Below are positions 1 through 11,850 of a DNA stretch of 64,000 nucleotides, piece by piece. Positions within the stretch are counted from its first letter, which is position 1. The number at the start of each line of letters is the position of its first letter. The notes beneath the pieces were generated by a model. That model was not told the DNA's origin. It searched no databases and saw only the letters and a list, made by a program, of their open reading frames with translations. Source of the DNA: Litsea cubeba (Eukaryota; Streptophyta; Magnoliopsida; Laurales; Lauraceae); contig CM022955.1 of NCBI GenBank assembly GCA_012931725.1, positions 51,213,809 to 51,277,808 on the forward strand, given 5' to 3'. The position numbers and the translations under genes are program-made.

Positions 1-896
1 TCATATCCCCATAATCAATTGTCCTAACTAGAATGTCCAACCACCATGAAGTTCTTGTTGAATTTGTATAAAAATGATAGTTTTAACCTTACATCCATTA
101 AACAAAAATGAGTATATTATTTTACAACAATAGCATTATTTTATCTCGACTCTCAATGGTCTCTTTCAATAACTCACTCATGCACATGAAACCTAATCAT
201 CATTTTAAAACTTTCATCAATCCAACGGTGGGTCGTGGGTGGATTAGATTAATTATAACCAATTATATATATATCATTTTTAAAAAATTACATTATTTAT
301 CTAGATTCTTTAAAGTCTCCCTCTCAATAACTCTCTCATGCATATGAAGCCTAATCATTATTTTAAAGCTTTCATCAATCCGATAGTGGGTCGTGGTAAT
401 CAATTATAGTACATTTGTTGATTGCCATTATGACCGATTTGGGTTTAATGAGAATGAGCCTTGTATTAAAAAAATAGAATTTATATAGGGTTATTCTCTC
501 CTACTAAATATACTATAGTAAGTATTAATGTTAAAAGCTTTAGAGAAAAATAAGAACAAAATTTTGAAATTATGCTCATAGAGATAAGGGCCAAAGTGTC
601 ATTTTACTCTAAAAACTTATGATGCTTGAAAGGCTACTGATTTTGGAGGCATATAAGGTATTAAAATGAAAGAGTAGGGGCCTATTTACTAATAATAAAA
701 CTAGAGAGGCCTATTTGCAAATCCTAATTAAAAACCTTAGGGGGTATATAAAAAACTCTTTCTTTTATTAAAAACTTTGAATTGGTGCACATGACATTAT
801 TTACTCATCTAATTATGAGGGTCGCTATTGTTCTAATTCATCAGTAAATACAACCTCGACAAGCGTTTTATATAATCATGATGTCTTCTATTACTA
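1..896. repeat. AT-rich left flank with a 158-bp-spaced direct repeat
   Basis: No gene is visible in this AT-rich stretch. Two diverged direct copies of a roughly 78-bp segment lie at about 161-238 and 319-396. Both contain CAATAACTC, a CATGAA/CATATGAA variant and the ending GTGGGTCGTGG. This looks like a local tandem duplication, possibly the remains of an old element. The short open frames here have no recognisable content. Confidence 0.6.
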
Positions 897-897
897 G

Positions 898-1785
898 GTG
901 AGTAATTCATCCGGTAACAGATTGAAGCAGGTACTGACACATATTATCTATGACACTCAAAGTGCATTTGTCCTTGGTCGGTTGATCACGGATAATTTCC
1001 TAGTGGCTTCTAAAGCTCTTCATTTCATGAAACGGCAAAAGCAAGGCAAGGTGGGGTTTACTGCGCTAAAGCTGGACATTAGCAAAGCTTATGATAGACT
1101 TGAATGGCAGTTTCTTCAGCAGATGATGGATCGGTTGAGATTTGACTCTAGGTGGATTTCTTTGATTATGATGTGTGTATCATCTATGAGCTATAGTATT
1201 GTTCAGGGAGGAAAGGAGTTTGGCCCAATTTTGCTAGGTAGGGGAATTCGACAAGGAGACCCACTATCACCGTACCTTTTTATAATTTGTGCTGAGGGTT
1301 TATCATCTATTATCCGCAATTTTGAATCCAACAATCTGATTCATGGCTGTAAAATTGCTCGTGGTGCTCCAGAGGTATCTCATCTTTTCTTTGTAGACGA
1401 TATTTTCTTATTTTTTTCGTGCAAATATTGAGGAGAGCTCCAGAGTTAAAAATCTGTTGTGTTTGTATGACAAATCCTCGGGTCAATCTATCACTCTTCA
1501 GAAATCCTCGATATCTTTTAGTGCTAATGTACATGAAGATGTGCAGGGTATTTTGGCTAACTTGTTGCAGGTCACAGAAATCGTGGATCATGGTGACTAT
1601 TTGGGACTGCCTTCGTTGATTGGGAGGAAGAAGTCTCAGATTTTTGGCTTTCTAAAGGATTGGGTGTGGCATAGAATTCAATGTTGGAAGCAGAAATCTC
1701 TTTGTAGAGTTGGCAAGGAAATTCTTTTAAAATCAGTGGCACAAGCTGTACCTTCATATGTTATGAGTGTTTTTCTTATTCCTTT
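898..1785 (+). pseudogene. L1-type LINE reverse transcriptase, left part
   Basis: This encodes the RT core of a plant non-LTR retrotransposon, which copies its RNA at a nicked target. Visible RT motifs, in order, are QSAFVLGRLITDN, LKLDISKAYDRLEW, GIRQGDPLSPYLFIICAEGLS and a catalytic FVDD where plant LINEs usually have FADD. The frame is lost at about 1410-1418, where a run of T appears one base too long. It resumes in another frame with a segment that includes GDYLGLPSLIGRKK and ends at SVAQAVPSYVMSV. The endonuclease domain and everything 5' of the RT core are missing, so the copy is 5'-truncated or decayed. The segment stops exactly where the CACTA terminus begins at 1786 and continues at 52759. 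Confidence 0.9.
1783..1785. other. Target site duplication TTT, left copy
   Basis: TTT directly precedes CACTA at 1786 and matches TTT directly after the right terminus (52756-52758). Three-base duplications are characteristic of CACTA elements. Joining the LINE halves with a single TTT keeps the RT frame open across the junction. Confidence 0.9.
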
Positions 1786-2225
1786 CACTACTAGAAAAAA
1801 GGGTTTTTATATCGGCTAAAAACCGATATAAAAGACCTATTATATCGGTTTTTGAGTGAATTTCAAACCGATAAAAGTACCCTCGATATAAAAGATAAAC
1901 GGAACCGATATAATAAGTGTAATATTTCATATCGGTTAAGCCTAAAGTGATGTAATATCAAATGTATTTATATCATAAATTATTGTAAAACCGATATAAC
2001 TTATAGCCAAACCGATATAATTTATAACCAAACCGATATAACTTATAGCCAAACCGATATAATTAATATATGTTATATCGGTTTCATATGATTTTTTATA
2101 TTGGTTTCATAATAACCGATATAATTGATTAAGAATAACCGATATAAAAAATATGTAATTGGTTTGTTATATTGGTTTCATATGGTTTATTATATTGGTT
2201 ACATTATAACCGATATAATTTCACA
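1786..2225. repeat. Left terminal inverted repeat and subterminal repeats of the CACTA shell
   Basis: After the terminal repeat come more than ten copies of an AACCGATATA-type motif in both orientations, often paired as TATATCGGTT and AACCGATATA, so short hairpins can form. In En/Spm elements such subterminal motifs bind the TNPA-type protein. That role is inferred here from position and arrangement. Confidence 0.85.
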
Positions 2226-2581
2226 AAAAAAAAAATTTAATATCAAAATAACCTGCTGTACCATGACAAAAAAACCTACAATATACCTGAAAATACTAAC
2301 ATCTAAACAACAAAAACCTCTGTATATATATATATAAAACAAATTAATTTCTATGTACAAACTAATTAATACCACTAGGCAGCTAGTAAGAATATTCACG
2401 CTGCTCGTGCGCCACACCACTATTTAGTGACCGGTAAGGCTACAGATAGGCTACAAACAAGCTATAATGACTTGAAATTTCAATGTGCATGGCAAATACC
2501 TGTTCCATCAATTTTCAGTTTATAAAATGAAGAAACTATATTTAATAAGCTCATGTGGAAAATGTAAAACAGAGGCACTTA
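2226..2581. other. CACTA interior without recognisable coding content
   Basis: This AT-rich stretch lies between the left subterminal repeats and the captured SNF2 exons. It includes a short TATATATATA run near 2325-2335. I see no exon or regulatory motif that I can defend. Confidence 0.5.
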
Positions 2582-4869
2582 CACCTTCACAACGATAGAT
2601 CCAATGCGTTTTTCTCTGTCATAAGCATTTTTGTCATTCCCACGTAGGATTGCATACTCGTATCTTTCCTTGAACCTGGGAAAAGATTAAAAGAATCAAT
2701 TTCATGCAAAGAGAATTACCTCCATAAAAACTAGTGGGAGAGAAATGGTCATACTCTTTCATGTCACCCAAAAGTTCGGGGCAACAGAAGTTGAATAGTG
2801 CCCAAAGTTCCTAATAGAAGGATAGAACAATCATCAGTATCTTACATATTAGTACATGGATGCTTTTTAGATGGCAAAAGTTAGTTAAAAAAATGAAACA
2901 AAGCAAATGCGTAAGCAAGTAACAATGACACCACCTTCAGATTGTTGTATTGGTGTCCCACTTATAATAATACGATGTCTACTGGGTATATCAAGCAAAC
3001 TTTTGGCTCTCTGGGTACTAGGATTTTTTATGATATGCCCCTGAGATCATCAGAAAAACACTGAACAGGAATCCATTATTGGAAAGTAAAATCACCGTAA
3101 TTCCACTCTATAAACAATAGAAACACACGCCGGATATTAGTCACATCCAGAATTTATTCCACCCAGACCGTATGAATAAGTAAAACTATAATAGTTTAAG
3201 TAAATTTGAGCAAATAAATGTAAATACATAAGATACAGTTCAAATATGGTAAGTTCATAAGCTTCACTACTTAACCAAAAGTAAAATATTAAAGAACCTA
3301 AAAAAAAAAAAGAAATGGACAAAGTTAGTTCTCAGTTAGAATTGCACTGACATATAGCTTCCAGGCAATCCCTGAGTGCTACAATGCAAGTGACAAGATG
3401 AAATAGTACAACTAGTGCATGAGAATTAGTCATACTAATATGTCAGAGAATAGGTGTCATGTACAAAAATAGCTGTGCTAAGAATGTTACATCACAGCAA
3501 TTAGTGCCTGAGATACATCAACCGTGTACACAATGGCAAGAGAGCTGAAAAGCCTTATAAACTGGTCCATAATTTGTTGAGGTGCATTGGTCATGACAAA
3601 TGATACCATCCACTAAAAATGACCCTTAGTTACTTTGAAGATCATCTTCTACTGAGCAATTGAGTTTGATAGGATCCTGGATGAAGCTAAAATTTCTAAG
3701 CGCTGCAGTTCTGATGCCAAGTGGTCTATTGATCAAGAGAGGGTACTTCATATCCTGAAAGGATCATCAAAAGGCTTATATTTAATCACTGACCAAGGTA
3801 ATCCTTGACGTTAGCATGATATTCTACATAGAAAGTAGCACAAGAACAAGTGCTACCATTGGGCTCTACAAAGTACAAAACCCTTTCTGCAACATATCAA
3901 AAAAGTTATCAACTTACTAGTTATCAAAAAAGTTATCAACATTATGATGTTAGGCCAACCTTGAGGAAATTATCAACTTACTAACTCCCAAAAGGTTTAA
4001 ATTCCAAGATGTACTGTATAAACGTAAGGAAATCCAACCAGAAAGTAATAGAGAACTCAAACAACCCAAGAAAGAAGTCACCTGACTTCAATCGGCTGAG
4101 ATAAAATTCTTCCCTAACTCCAAGGTTCCAATGCTTTGACCTCTAGGGTTGGGTGTGTACTTCCTCTATTCACTTTCAATAAGAATTTTTACCTTAATCT
4201 ATAAAGAAAAATGTTTCTTGATATAGACAGGTAATATACAACTGTAATTAGTATGTAGCAATCTTGAATAACAGCAAAAAAAATTCATCTTTGATCATCA
4301 CAAAGCAAAAGGCACTCATACAAACTGTTGTTACAAAGAAACTTCATAAAAGAGATATTCAAAGTGAATCATAATACAGTTCCCATAGAAAATCATTGGC
4401 AAAGATTATAGCATGGAATAATTTAAAAATAAATAACTGGCAATAAATTAGCAAAACAACCTCGTCAAGTATAATATAATCCCATATTGTATTATCTTCA
4501 CTTTCATCATCATGCAAGTAACTGTCTCCACGTAAGGATTTTGAACTAGTCCGTAAAATATCATACGCAGTGAGAAGAACACCCCTTCTCCTGCAAAAAG
4601 AGTCACCTATTTTAGAAACAAGAAGACCCTATCCTAAATAACTAAGAAATACACACAGAGATGACAGCTGATGAGGTTTTAATACCATAGAACATGAAGT
4701 AGAGAAAACACAAATGCATGTGAAATGATTAATCAGATGCTAACAAACAAAATTTTCTATTGGAGTGACTGTATGTGAACATTAATAGTATTTGTACAGA
4801 TTACTGAGTGGAACCTGAAGTATATATTGAAGTTCATATTGCCGTGTTTTTACTCTAGTTGCAAAGTAT
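2582..4869 (-). pseudogene. Captured gene fragment: SNF2-family DNA translocase (CHR24/ERCC6-like)
   Basis: Five minus-strand exons with GT-AG borders are readable: 4869-4815, 4590-4461, 3040-2935, 2810-2755 and 2675-2582. In order they encode YELQYILQ, then GVLLTAYDI and WDYIILDE (the Walker B-like DEGH region is split by an intron), then KNPSTQRAKSLLDIPSRHR and IIISGTPIQ (SNF2 motif III), then ELWALFNFCCPELLGD, then KNAYDREKRIGSIVVK. These are consecutive pieces of the SNF2 ATPase lobe. From memory they fit plant CHR24 (a PICH/ERCC6L-like protein) best, which an alignment should confirm. One extra base in the second exon and two missing bases at the end of the third break the frame. Introns are retained, so capture was from genomic DNA. 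Confidence 0.8.
3041..4460. other. Long intron of the captured SNF2 fragment
   Basis: This 1.4-kb stretch separates two SNF2 exons that are adjacent in the protein. It is AT-rich and noncoding. A short plus-strand piece near 3720-3790 faintly resembles a Copia RT-RNase H linker, but too weakly to call. Confidence 0.4.
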
Positions 4870-4984
4870 CTAAATACAAGAACAAACAAGTAGTCATTAG
4901 TAAATATTCAAATTTCAAACTTAAAGGGAAAAACACATTTGCCTGTACGGTGTAGAGAATGAGCACCAAAACCATGATAAGTGA

Positions 4985-5432
4985 TGATGCCAAAAATAGA
5001 TTCGGACACCACCCGTCAAGGTATTAATGAAAGTATTAAATGCGGTAATAAAATGAGAGAGAGAGAGTTATAGTGGTTCGGTCAAGAGTGACCTACGTCC
5101 ACTTCAAAATGGAGATCTTTGATTATGGTGAGAGGTTACAGGTATGAGAAAGGCAGTAAAGGCATGTAATCATCCCTCCTCAAGTGATGAGGAGACCCTG
5201 AATTTATATCCCTTCCCCAACATATGGGATGCAAAATTAAAGCAACGTCTCTCTGGAGCCTGGAGCCTCAGACGTGTCCTCGAGGAACGAGCAAGGTGGA
5301 GGGCCTGGAGCCTCAGTCGTGTCCTCGAGGAACGAGCAAGGTGGAGGGCAGGTGAGAGTTTCTTCGCGAGATTTGGTAAGAGCGGGTGAGGGGAGGACTT
5401 CGTCGTGATGACTCGGAGGCCTTGACGTGACA
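4985..5432 (+). mobile_element. Probable solo LTR (about 450 bp)
   Basis: The segment starts TGATGCC and ends GTGACA, giving TG...CA ends. It contains a TATAGTGGTTCGG stretch followed by GACCTACGTCCACTTC, a combination I associate with plant LTRs. Within it a roughly 42-bp unit (GGAGCCTGGAGCCTCAG onward to GCAAGGTGGAG) is tandemly duplicated at about 5254-5347. I find no internal domain and no clear 5-bp target duplication, so the limits and the solo-LTR call are tentative. Confidence 0.4.
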
Positions 5433-5720
5433 AGGTGATGGACCACGCTCCCGGAATGCCCGGGTTCCTACCGAGGTCGGCGGACGTGGGAGTCCGTTTG
5501 GTTCCGACCCTTTCGTAACCGGGGGGCAAGGGGGGCGTGCATCAACATTTCTTTTTTGTGGGTGTGCCAGATTTTCTATTTTTACTTGGAATTGCAAGTG
5601 GTGATCCGGAGATCAACCTTCGCAAGTAAAAAGGAAATCAACTTCTTTCAAGTTTTCCATTGCACATATATTTAAGAAAAGAGACATTTTTCTTAGTTTG
5701 CCGTGAAAGGCGATTTTTTT

Positions 5721-5815
5721 GGCATTTATAGCCGATTTTGGCGTTTATAGCCGATTTTTGGCGTTTATAGCCGATTTTGGCGTTTATAGCCGATTTTGGC
5801 GTTTATAGCCGATTT
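5721..5815. repeat. LTR minisatellite, five copies of a 19-20-bp unit
   Basis: Five copies of GGCGTTTATAGCCGATTTT-type units lie in the LTR of the inverted Gypsy fragment. The same site holds four copies in the LTR at 31172-31247 and three in the LTR at 51986-52041 (read on the other strand), so copy number varies between LTRs of one family. Confidence 0.9.
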
Positions 5816-6332
5816 ACAATCCTTATCAACAATGAAAGACAAGAATTGTGATTTTTGTCTCTTTTAAAAAAATACAAACTACAATGAAAAACAAGAAAAG
5901 GAGGATCTAACTTCTCAGGAGATTGTGGGGGACTCGTTTAGATTGACGGTCGCAAGCCATATGTGGGCTTCGCCATCATCCATGCAGATGAGAACAGAGG
6001 ATGCTATTGATTCGCTTGGCTTGGCTATAACCTCAGGTTTTTAGAGGACAAAGACCAAAGGAAGGTCCTATGTCCAATAAAAAGCCGAGTAGACGGGCTG
6101 AAAAGCCATATCTAAGCCATTGGAGGCAGGAGGAGAAGGCAAGGACCTTGGGGGGGGGGTACCCCCCAAGGGACTTTTGTCACCTTGTTACGGTGGCCGG
6201 TGTAGAACTTCCGCAGAGTTTTCTCTCTTTTTCCTTTCTCTGGATTTCTGTCTGTGTGCTTGTGCTTTTTTCTCTGATGTTTCTGATTTCTGTCTGCTGT
6301 CTGTTGATGTCCTTTCTTCTTGGAGAGCCCTC

Positions 6333-6343
6333 CTATTTATAGG
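6333..6343 (-). promoter_or_regulatory. TATA box of the Gypsy LTR (inverted copy)
   Basis: CCTATAAATAGG on the minus strand matches the corresponding site of the other two LTRs (30641-30650 and about 51460-51469). It sits in GC-balanced context about 900 bp before the LTR end, as expected for the U3/R border. Confidence 0.65.
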
Positions 6344-8029
6344 CTTTTAGGTAGCCTTTTAGGTGGGTTTATGGGCTTTTAATGTCATTAAGCCGCATAA
6401 TGGGAGGAGTTACAAAATTGAATTGTTTATTTTGTAACTCCTTTTTCTTGGCTTCTGATTGGCCGGAGGAGATTGAGGGCATTTAATCGCCTTTAATCGC
6501 CATGATGGGAGGAGTTTCATGGGTTCAATGCCATGAATTTCTTGACTTGTAACTCCCGAATGCTTGCTTCTGATTGGGCCGTCCAAAGAAATGGATTAAT
6601 GACTGTAATAAAGTTAGTCAATTAATCGCATTAAGTGGTCGCCGAGCAGCTGAAGAGTCGCGGGCCGTGCCACGTCTTTTGGGATTCTTATGTTGATGAT
6701 CATCGATGGATCTTCATGTAGATCGACATCAGATGACCATATAATTTCAGGTGTTTGTTGCCAACAGCAGGTCGGTGTCATCTGTCCTGTCGATTTCTCG
6801 ATCGGTCGGGTAGAAAGCACACTTTTTTTGGTTGACCGGGTGGCGATCAATATTGTCTTCGATACTCTTGATGATTTACCCGTGTTTTGGACGGATGTCA
6901 GAGGACTTGGTGTCTCAAAAGCATGAATTTTGGAAAGTACCAGAGGCTGGGCTCTTCGAATCGCGAAAAAACGGCGAAAACTGGGGTTTCCGGGGCCTTC
7001 CCGGCGACCCCGGGTTCCAAGGTCGCCGGCGACCCTGGCCCAGGGTCGCAGGGGTCTGCGACCCTGGGGGGGTTTTCCCCCTTTCGTGTCCCGTTTTGCG
7101 TCCGTTTTTGCTGTTTTTCGATTCTTTTTTCTTCTGTACTTTTCCTTGACATTTTGACCATTTATTGGCCTAATTTCTTTGTAGGAAATCTGATGAGAAT
7201 CCTTGCATTTCATTTTGCAAAGTTTCCAATTTCCTGAGAAAGCCGAAGACTTTGTCGCGCAGAGCTGCCGATTTTCCGTCAGAAGCTGAAACTGGGACAA
7301 ACGGTGTCGGAATGACCTGAAATTTGGTGTGAAGCCTCCTGAGCAATAAATAAGACCAACCATAGGCTTTTGTTTGAGTTTTGAAGCCGTTTGGGGTCCT
7401 ATCACCTGTAGACTTGCTTTTTGTCGCGATGAAGATGTGGCGGTTTGATGTGCGGTCAACCGATGTCCGATTGACTTGAAATTTGACAGGGAACCTATTG
7501 GAGTCATTTTAAGATGATCCATAGGCTCTGTCTTGGAAACCATGGTCCCGGAGAGCTTTGCCGCCGAGAGGCCTGATTTGGCTGTCAGAGAAGCGAAGTT
7601 AGGCCAAATGATTTTGAAATGGCCTGAAACTTCTTGTGTACTCCTCTTTTGGCTGTCTGGAAGAATCTTGCAGTTTTTGTTTGATTCTGACAAGATTTGA
7701 TTTTTGGAAGCAGCATTACCTATTTATGGAAGGTTGCGACTTCATGTAGCTCTTTGGATCTTGAAAAGGCAAAGTGACATTTTTGGTGTCAACAAATGCC
7801 CCCTCGAGGTACAGCGGCGAGTTGCTTAACTTTTGTAGTCGATGTGCCTCGAAGAGATTTTTGAAGGAGAGCCTGTGACTTGACCAAGAGTCTTTGAGCA
7901 GTCTTTCTTTTTGGTATTTGTAGCCTTTTGAGCTTCCAGGGGAATTTTATGGTAGTGAAAGGGATCACGTACCATCTCGAGGCAAAGTTTTGAAGATGAC
8001 ATCAGGGATGTAGATTTGGGTTTTGACCT

Positions 8030-8245
8030 GGTGACCTAACAGGCTATATGTGGCAGGTTAGGGGGTCGGGTTTGGTTTTGATCGTGTGACCCAACAAGCT
8101 ATATGTGGAATGTTGGGGGATCAATTTTGGTTTTGATCTTGTGACCTAACAGGCTGTATGTGGCAAGTTAGGGGATCAGGTTTTGGTTTTTGGTTTTGGT
8201 CTTGTGACCTAACAGGCTGTATGTGGCAAGTTAGGGGACCAGGAT
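8030..8245. repeat. Four tandem units upstream of the antisense-gene promoter (inverted Gypsy copy)
   Basis: Four units of about 55-62 bp share GTGACCTAACAGGCT, TATGTGGCAAGTTAGGGG and a TTTTGGT linker. The homologous array of the complete element lies at about 49290-49520. Both arrays sit between the LTR and the antisense-gene TATA box. Confidence 0.85.
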
Positions 8246-8812
8246 TTGGTTTGATGGAATGTCAATTTCAAGATTTTGGCTCAATTTGGTAGATGAGGCT
8301 GGATGGTTTGATTTTTGGAAGCCCATGGGGCTTGGAATTTTCTTTTGTATGGTCCAATCAACTCAAAAGAGGCATGGAACCATTTTTGTATGCTCTTGGT
8401 AAGAGGGATTTCTCTTTGACTAAAAGCCCAAAATTTTTTTTTTTTTTTTGTGCCTAGGTGGTCAAACCTGGCTCATATGGGCTAACCCATGGGACCTTAA
8501 GCTTTTGAAATAGCTTAGATCTCATATGGTGTCATTTTTGTAAAGAATATCCAAAAATATCTCATTTGGATAGAGAATATCTAAGAATATCTTTACTTGG
8601 AGAGAATCTCTCATGATCCCTTTATTTTGGGATAGAATATCTCAAGATATCTTTCTTTTGGGAAAGAATCCGTCATCGATTTCTTTTTGGGAGAAAATCC
8701 TTCAAGATATCTTTCTTTTGGGAAAGAATCTTTCTAATTTCTTTCTTTTGGTAAGGTTACTAATTAGTAACACTTACCTCTTTCTTCTTTCCTTCTTTGG
8801 TTTGCTCTCCTC

Positions 8813-8951
8813 TATAAAAGCAAGGAGAAGGTTGGATCTCTTGCTCTTATTACTTTCTTTTGCAATAATCTCAAGAGGGCTTCAAGACCAAAAGTTCTTC
8901 TTCTTCAAGATCTTCAAGACTTTTCTTCTTCTTCTCCATCAATGGCTTCAA
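8813..8951 (+). promoter_or_regulatory. TATA box, leader and first exon of the antisense gene (truncated copy)
   Basis: TATAAAAG at 8813-8820 is followed by a pyrimidine-rich leader, an ATG at 8942, the codons for M-A-S and a GT donor (GTAAGT) at 8952. The complete element has the same arrangement on the other strand (TATA at 48681-48688, ATG at 48559-48557), with the same 122-nt spacing. Intron 1 is cut off at 9163, so no product can be made from this copy. Confidence 0.75.
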
Positions 8952-9163
8952 GTAAGTTCTCCCTTTTTTTCAAGAAAACTCCATTGTAGGAAAAATAAAG
9001 TTCTTTCTTTTTTTTTTTGTTTCTTTCTTTCTTTTCTTCTTTTTTTTTTCTTTTCCACGTGTTTGCCTCCCTTTTTTTTCACACGGGTTTTTTTTTTGCT
9101 TTCTTTTCTTTTTTTTTTTTTTTCATGTTTTTTTTTTGTGTGGGCCGTACGGACAGATCCTTT

Positions 9164-9720
9164 TGCCGACGTTTTTCAAAAAATGCTGGTAAAGGTGTAC
9201 CCTTCACCGATGTTTTTGAAAAACGTCGGCAAAAGTATAGACTTTTACCGACGTTTCGTAAAAGCGTGGGCAAAATTTCATCCTTTACCGACGTTTCTAA
9301 AAACGTCGGCAAAAATTCTACCATTTGCCGACGTTTCTAAAAAAAACGTCAGTAAAGGTCTATCCTTTACCGACGTTTTATTAAAAAATGTCGGCAAAGG
9401 CCATTCTTAAATTTAAAAAAAATAATTTATTTTTTAAATTTTACCGACGAAATAAAACGTCGTGCTTTTAATATTCTTTTTTAATATTACCGACGAAATT
9501 AAACGTCGGTAAATATGTTTATCAATATTTATTTATTTTTATATTAATTTTACATGCGAAAATACAAACGTCGGTAAATATATTTATTAATTTTTATTTA
9601 TTTTTATATTAATTGTACTGACGAAAATAAAAATTTTGGTAAATATCTTTTTAAATTTTTATTTTTTACCTTTACCGACGAAATTAATCGTCGGTAAATA
9701 TGTTTATTAATTTTCATTTA
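9164..9720. repeat. Left subterminal repeats of the second CACTA
   Basis: Repeated TTTACCGACGTTT ... AACGTCGGCAAA pairs, each able to fold into a short hairpin, fill this stretch. They shade into an AT-rich part with ACCGACGAAA ... CGTCGGTAAA pairs. These are the counterpart of the array at 19200-20246. Confidence 0.85.
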
Positions 9721-10259
9721 TCTTTTTGTCAATATCTCACAATACATGAAGGATCAATCGTTGGAATTTGATCCAGTAAACGTTACTTGCCATATAAAAG
9801 GGGTCTATGGTCCATATCTTGCATTAGAGATCCAGATTGTTCGGAAATGTAGAAAAAACGGTCTGCATGTCTTAATTCGTGAATGCACCGTAGTAACTAT
9901 GCATTTATTCAATGATTGATATTTATTTCAAATATAGTTCATGATCCATATTGAATCAACATTTGGGGTTGGGACCTATAACTATAAATGACCTTTTGAA
10001 GAGGACTAAAAATTTGGATTGCGAAAACAGGACGTACAAAATTCCATAAATGATGATCTAATGGTCTGTACGTTTTCATCAATACATCACAATCTATAAT
10101 GATCCAATGGTTGACTTTTGGTATCATAGTCATTTTTAGCCCCCCTAACAAGATCAACGGTTTGGATCACAAATTTTTGTCTTAGTGCCATTTGAAATGG
10201 ACACAGTAGAAGCTTCACCCAAACATGCTAAAACCGGATTCCATCAGTTTTAAGCCAAT
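9721..10259. other. Second CACTA interior, no gene seen
   Basis: Low-GC sequence with short phrases about twice repeated (ATGATCCA, TCAATACAT). It contains no exon, transposase motif or RNA gene that I can recognise. Confidence 0.4.
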
Positions 10260-10655
10260 AAGAAGAGAAAAGTAGAGATGCCAAATTGAACGTAAGTGTT
10301 AAAAATCCAACGTTTTAAGGGTTAATTCATTATCCGGGAGTCCGATTTATGAGCCGTCAGTTCCTACAAGTTAATTTCACCTCGAGCTAGGTTCTCGTGT
10401 CGGTTTCCAATTTTTTCGGAGCCTTTTCCTGTTCCGTACGCCCTGCGGGCCGTTTTTGAACCTAAGTGTTGGAAAATCCTGTGTTTTGCTTCTAATTCTC
10501 TAACCGGGAATCCTATTTGCGAACCGTCAGTTCTGTCAATTTACTTTATCCTTGAGCGAAGTGCTTGCACCGGTTTCCAAATTTTTCGGTGGCCGTTTCC
10601 TGTTCCGGACCCCCGGCGGGCCGTTTTCGATCCTAAGTGTTAGAAAATCCTATTT
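10260..10655 (-). repeat. Two copies of the 170-bp CACTA repeat, inverted relative to 17913-18660
   Basis: Each copy reads CTAACCGGGA(G/A)TCC, then GAACCGTCAGTTC, a CGAAGTGCT..CACCGGTTTCC part, CCGGACCCCCGGCGGGCC and AAGTGTTGGAAAATCC. The same unit, reverse complemented, forms the array at 17913-18660. A third, diverged copy is at about 11850-12015. Confidence 0.85.
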
Positions 10656-10679
10656 GATTTTTATTTTACTTCGGTAAAA

Positions 10680-11850
10680 CTATAGCTGACATGGATGATA
10701 GAGTGAGGCCTTGAAGGATGTGGTGCGAATGTGATAGAGATTTAGATCTAGGTTTATGGCCTTCTTATCTTAGAAAGTAAAAGAAAAAAACCGGTGCTAG
10801 TAGTTGTTGGAATATGAATTTTGGCCCAATAGTTTCAGCCGTTTGTTTGAGAAATGGGAGCCTCATTATGATGAGTACCGTGCTGAGATGTGCAATGCCA
10901 TGTCGATTAATGATGAATCCAAGAACATAGTAAACCAAGCGAATCTACAAGAAATATAAGCAGGTAACTCCAGAAGATGCATCATCTCCTCAGTTTTTAG
11001 GTGTACCTCCCATGTCATCTGTTTTTAAATTCTAAATGAAATATATGAAAGGAAAGAAACCGACTCTCAAACAATTCAATCTGAATTTGGTCATATATAG
11101 GACAGACTTTTGGTCCACACGTGACTGTGAAGCTTGTACATTTGCCCTACTTCTTTTATTTTAAATAAACATCGAATTTGAAGTCGTATGATGAACTTAA
11201 ATTCTACCATTATATTTCTATCTCCGAAGTTGAAGTCGTATGATGAACTTAAATTCTACCATTATAATTTTATCTCCGAAGGTGGTGCAAGGTTAGTGCA
11301 GTAGCTATGCAAGCCGGGTGGTGATGGCAGTGTAGTGGGTGGTTGTGATGGAGAGTAAAAGAGTAGGAGAAAGAGAATGGAAAGAAAAGAATGGAGAAGG
11401 AGATGAAAATTAGAGTCGGAAAATTTATCACCGATGTTTAATATAAAACATCAGTAAAGGTTGGTAGTCTTTTTTACTTGTTTTCAATTAAAATAAAATA
11501 AAATAATTTTTATTGACGAAAAATCTATTTTTTGCGACGAAAATAATCGTCGGTAAGTTTTTACCAAATTTTTTCCCTCTCCCGCCACCGAAACCCCTCT
11601 TTTTATTATTAACATCATTTTTAAGGAAAATAAATATCAAAGACTATTATTGACGAATTATATTATCAACAAATTTTATGACGTTAGTAAACCCCTCCCT
11701 CTTCGTGCCCTTCGCACACATCGCGCACCATTTTCCCTCTCCTCTCTCTTTCTTCTCTATTCTCTCTCTCTCGTTCCCATCTCTCAGTCTCCCTCCCTTC
11801 CTCTCTTCTTCTTCCTCCCATGTCTCCCCTCGCCTCCGCACCTCCACCTG
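10680..11850. other. Second CACTA interior with scattered subterminal-type motifs
   Basis: A 40-bp phrase ending in TTGAAGTCGTATGATGAAC is repeated at about 11177 and 11230. At 11415-11560 the CACTA motifs return (ATCACCGATGTTTAATATAAA and GACGAAAATAATCGTCGGTAA). No coding exon could be recognised. Confidence 0.4.

Larger units (their letters stand above)
5436..9163 (-). mobile_element. Inverted Gypsy fragment: 3' LTR plus adjacent internal region
   Basis: In reverse orientation this stretch matches the 3' end of the complete Gypsy element further right. It comprises an LTR (7794 down to 5436, about 2.36 kb) preceded by the purine-rich GAGGGGG tract and the internal region that carries the start of the antisense gene. 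The LTR begins TGTTGACACC at 7794; its far end is near TGATGG at 5436. The copy stops abruptly at about 9163, inside intron 1 of the antisense gene, and CACTA subterminal repeats follow. The element has therefore lost its gag-pol and 5' LTR. It is a separate insertion from the 28934-52314 copy. Confidence 0.85.

Noticed and set aside
3650..3850. Copia-like RT/RNase H linker
   Set aside because: Only VLHILKGSSKGL resembles Copia; too short and without neighbours in frame.
8613..9410. 265-codon open frame, phenylalanine and serine rich
   Set aside because: It runs through a polypyrimidine leader, the intron of the antisense gene and the CACTA repeats, so it is compositional.
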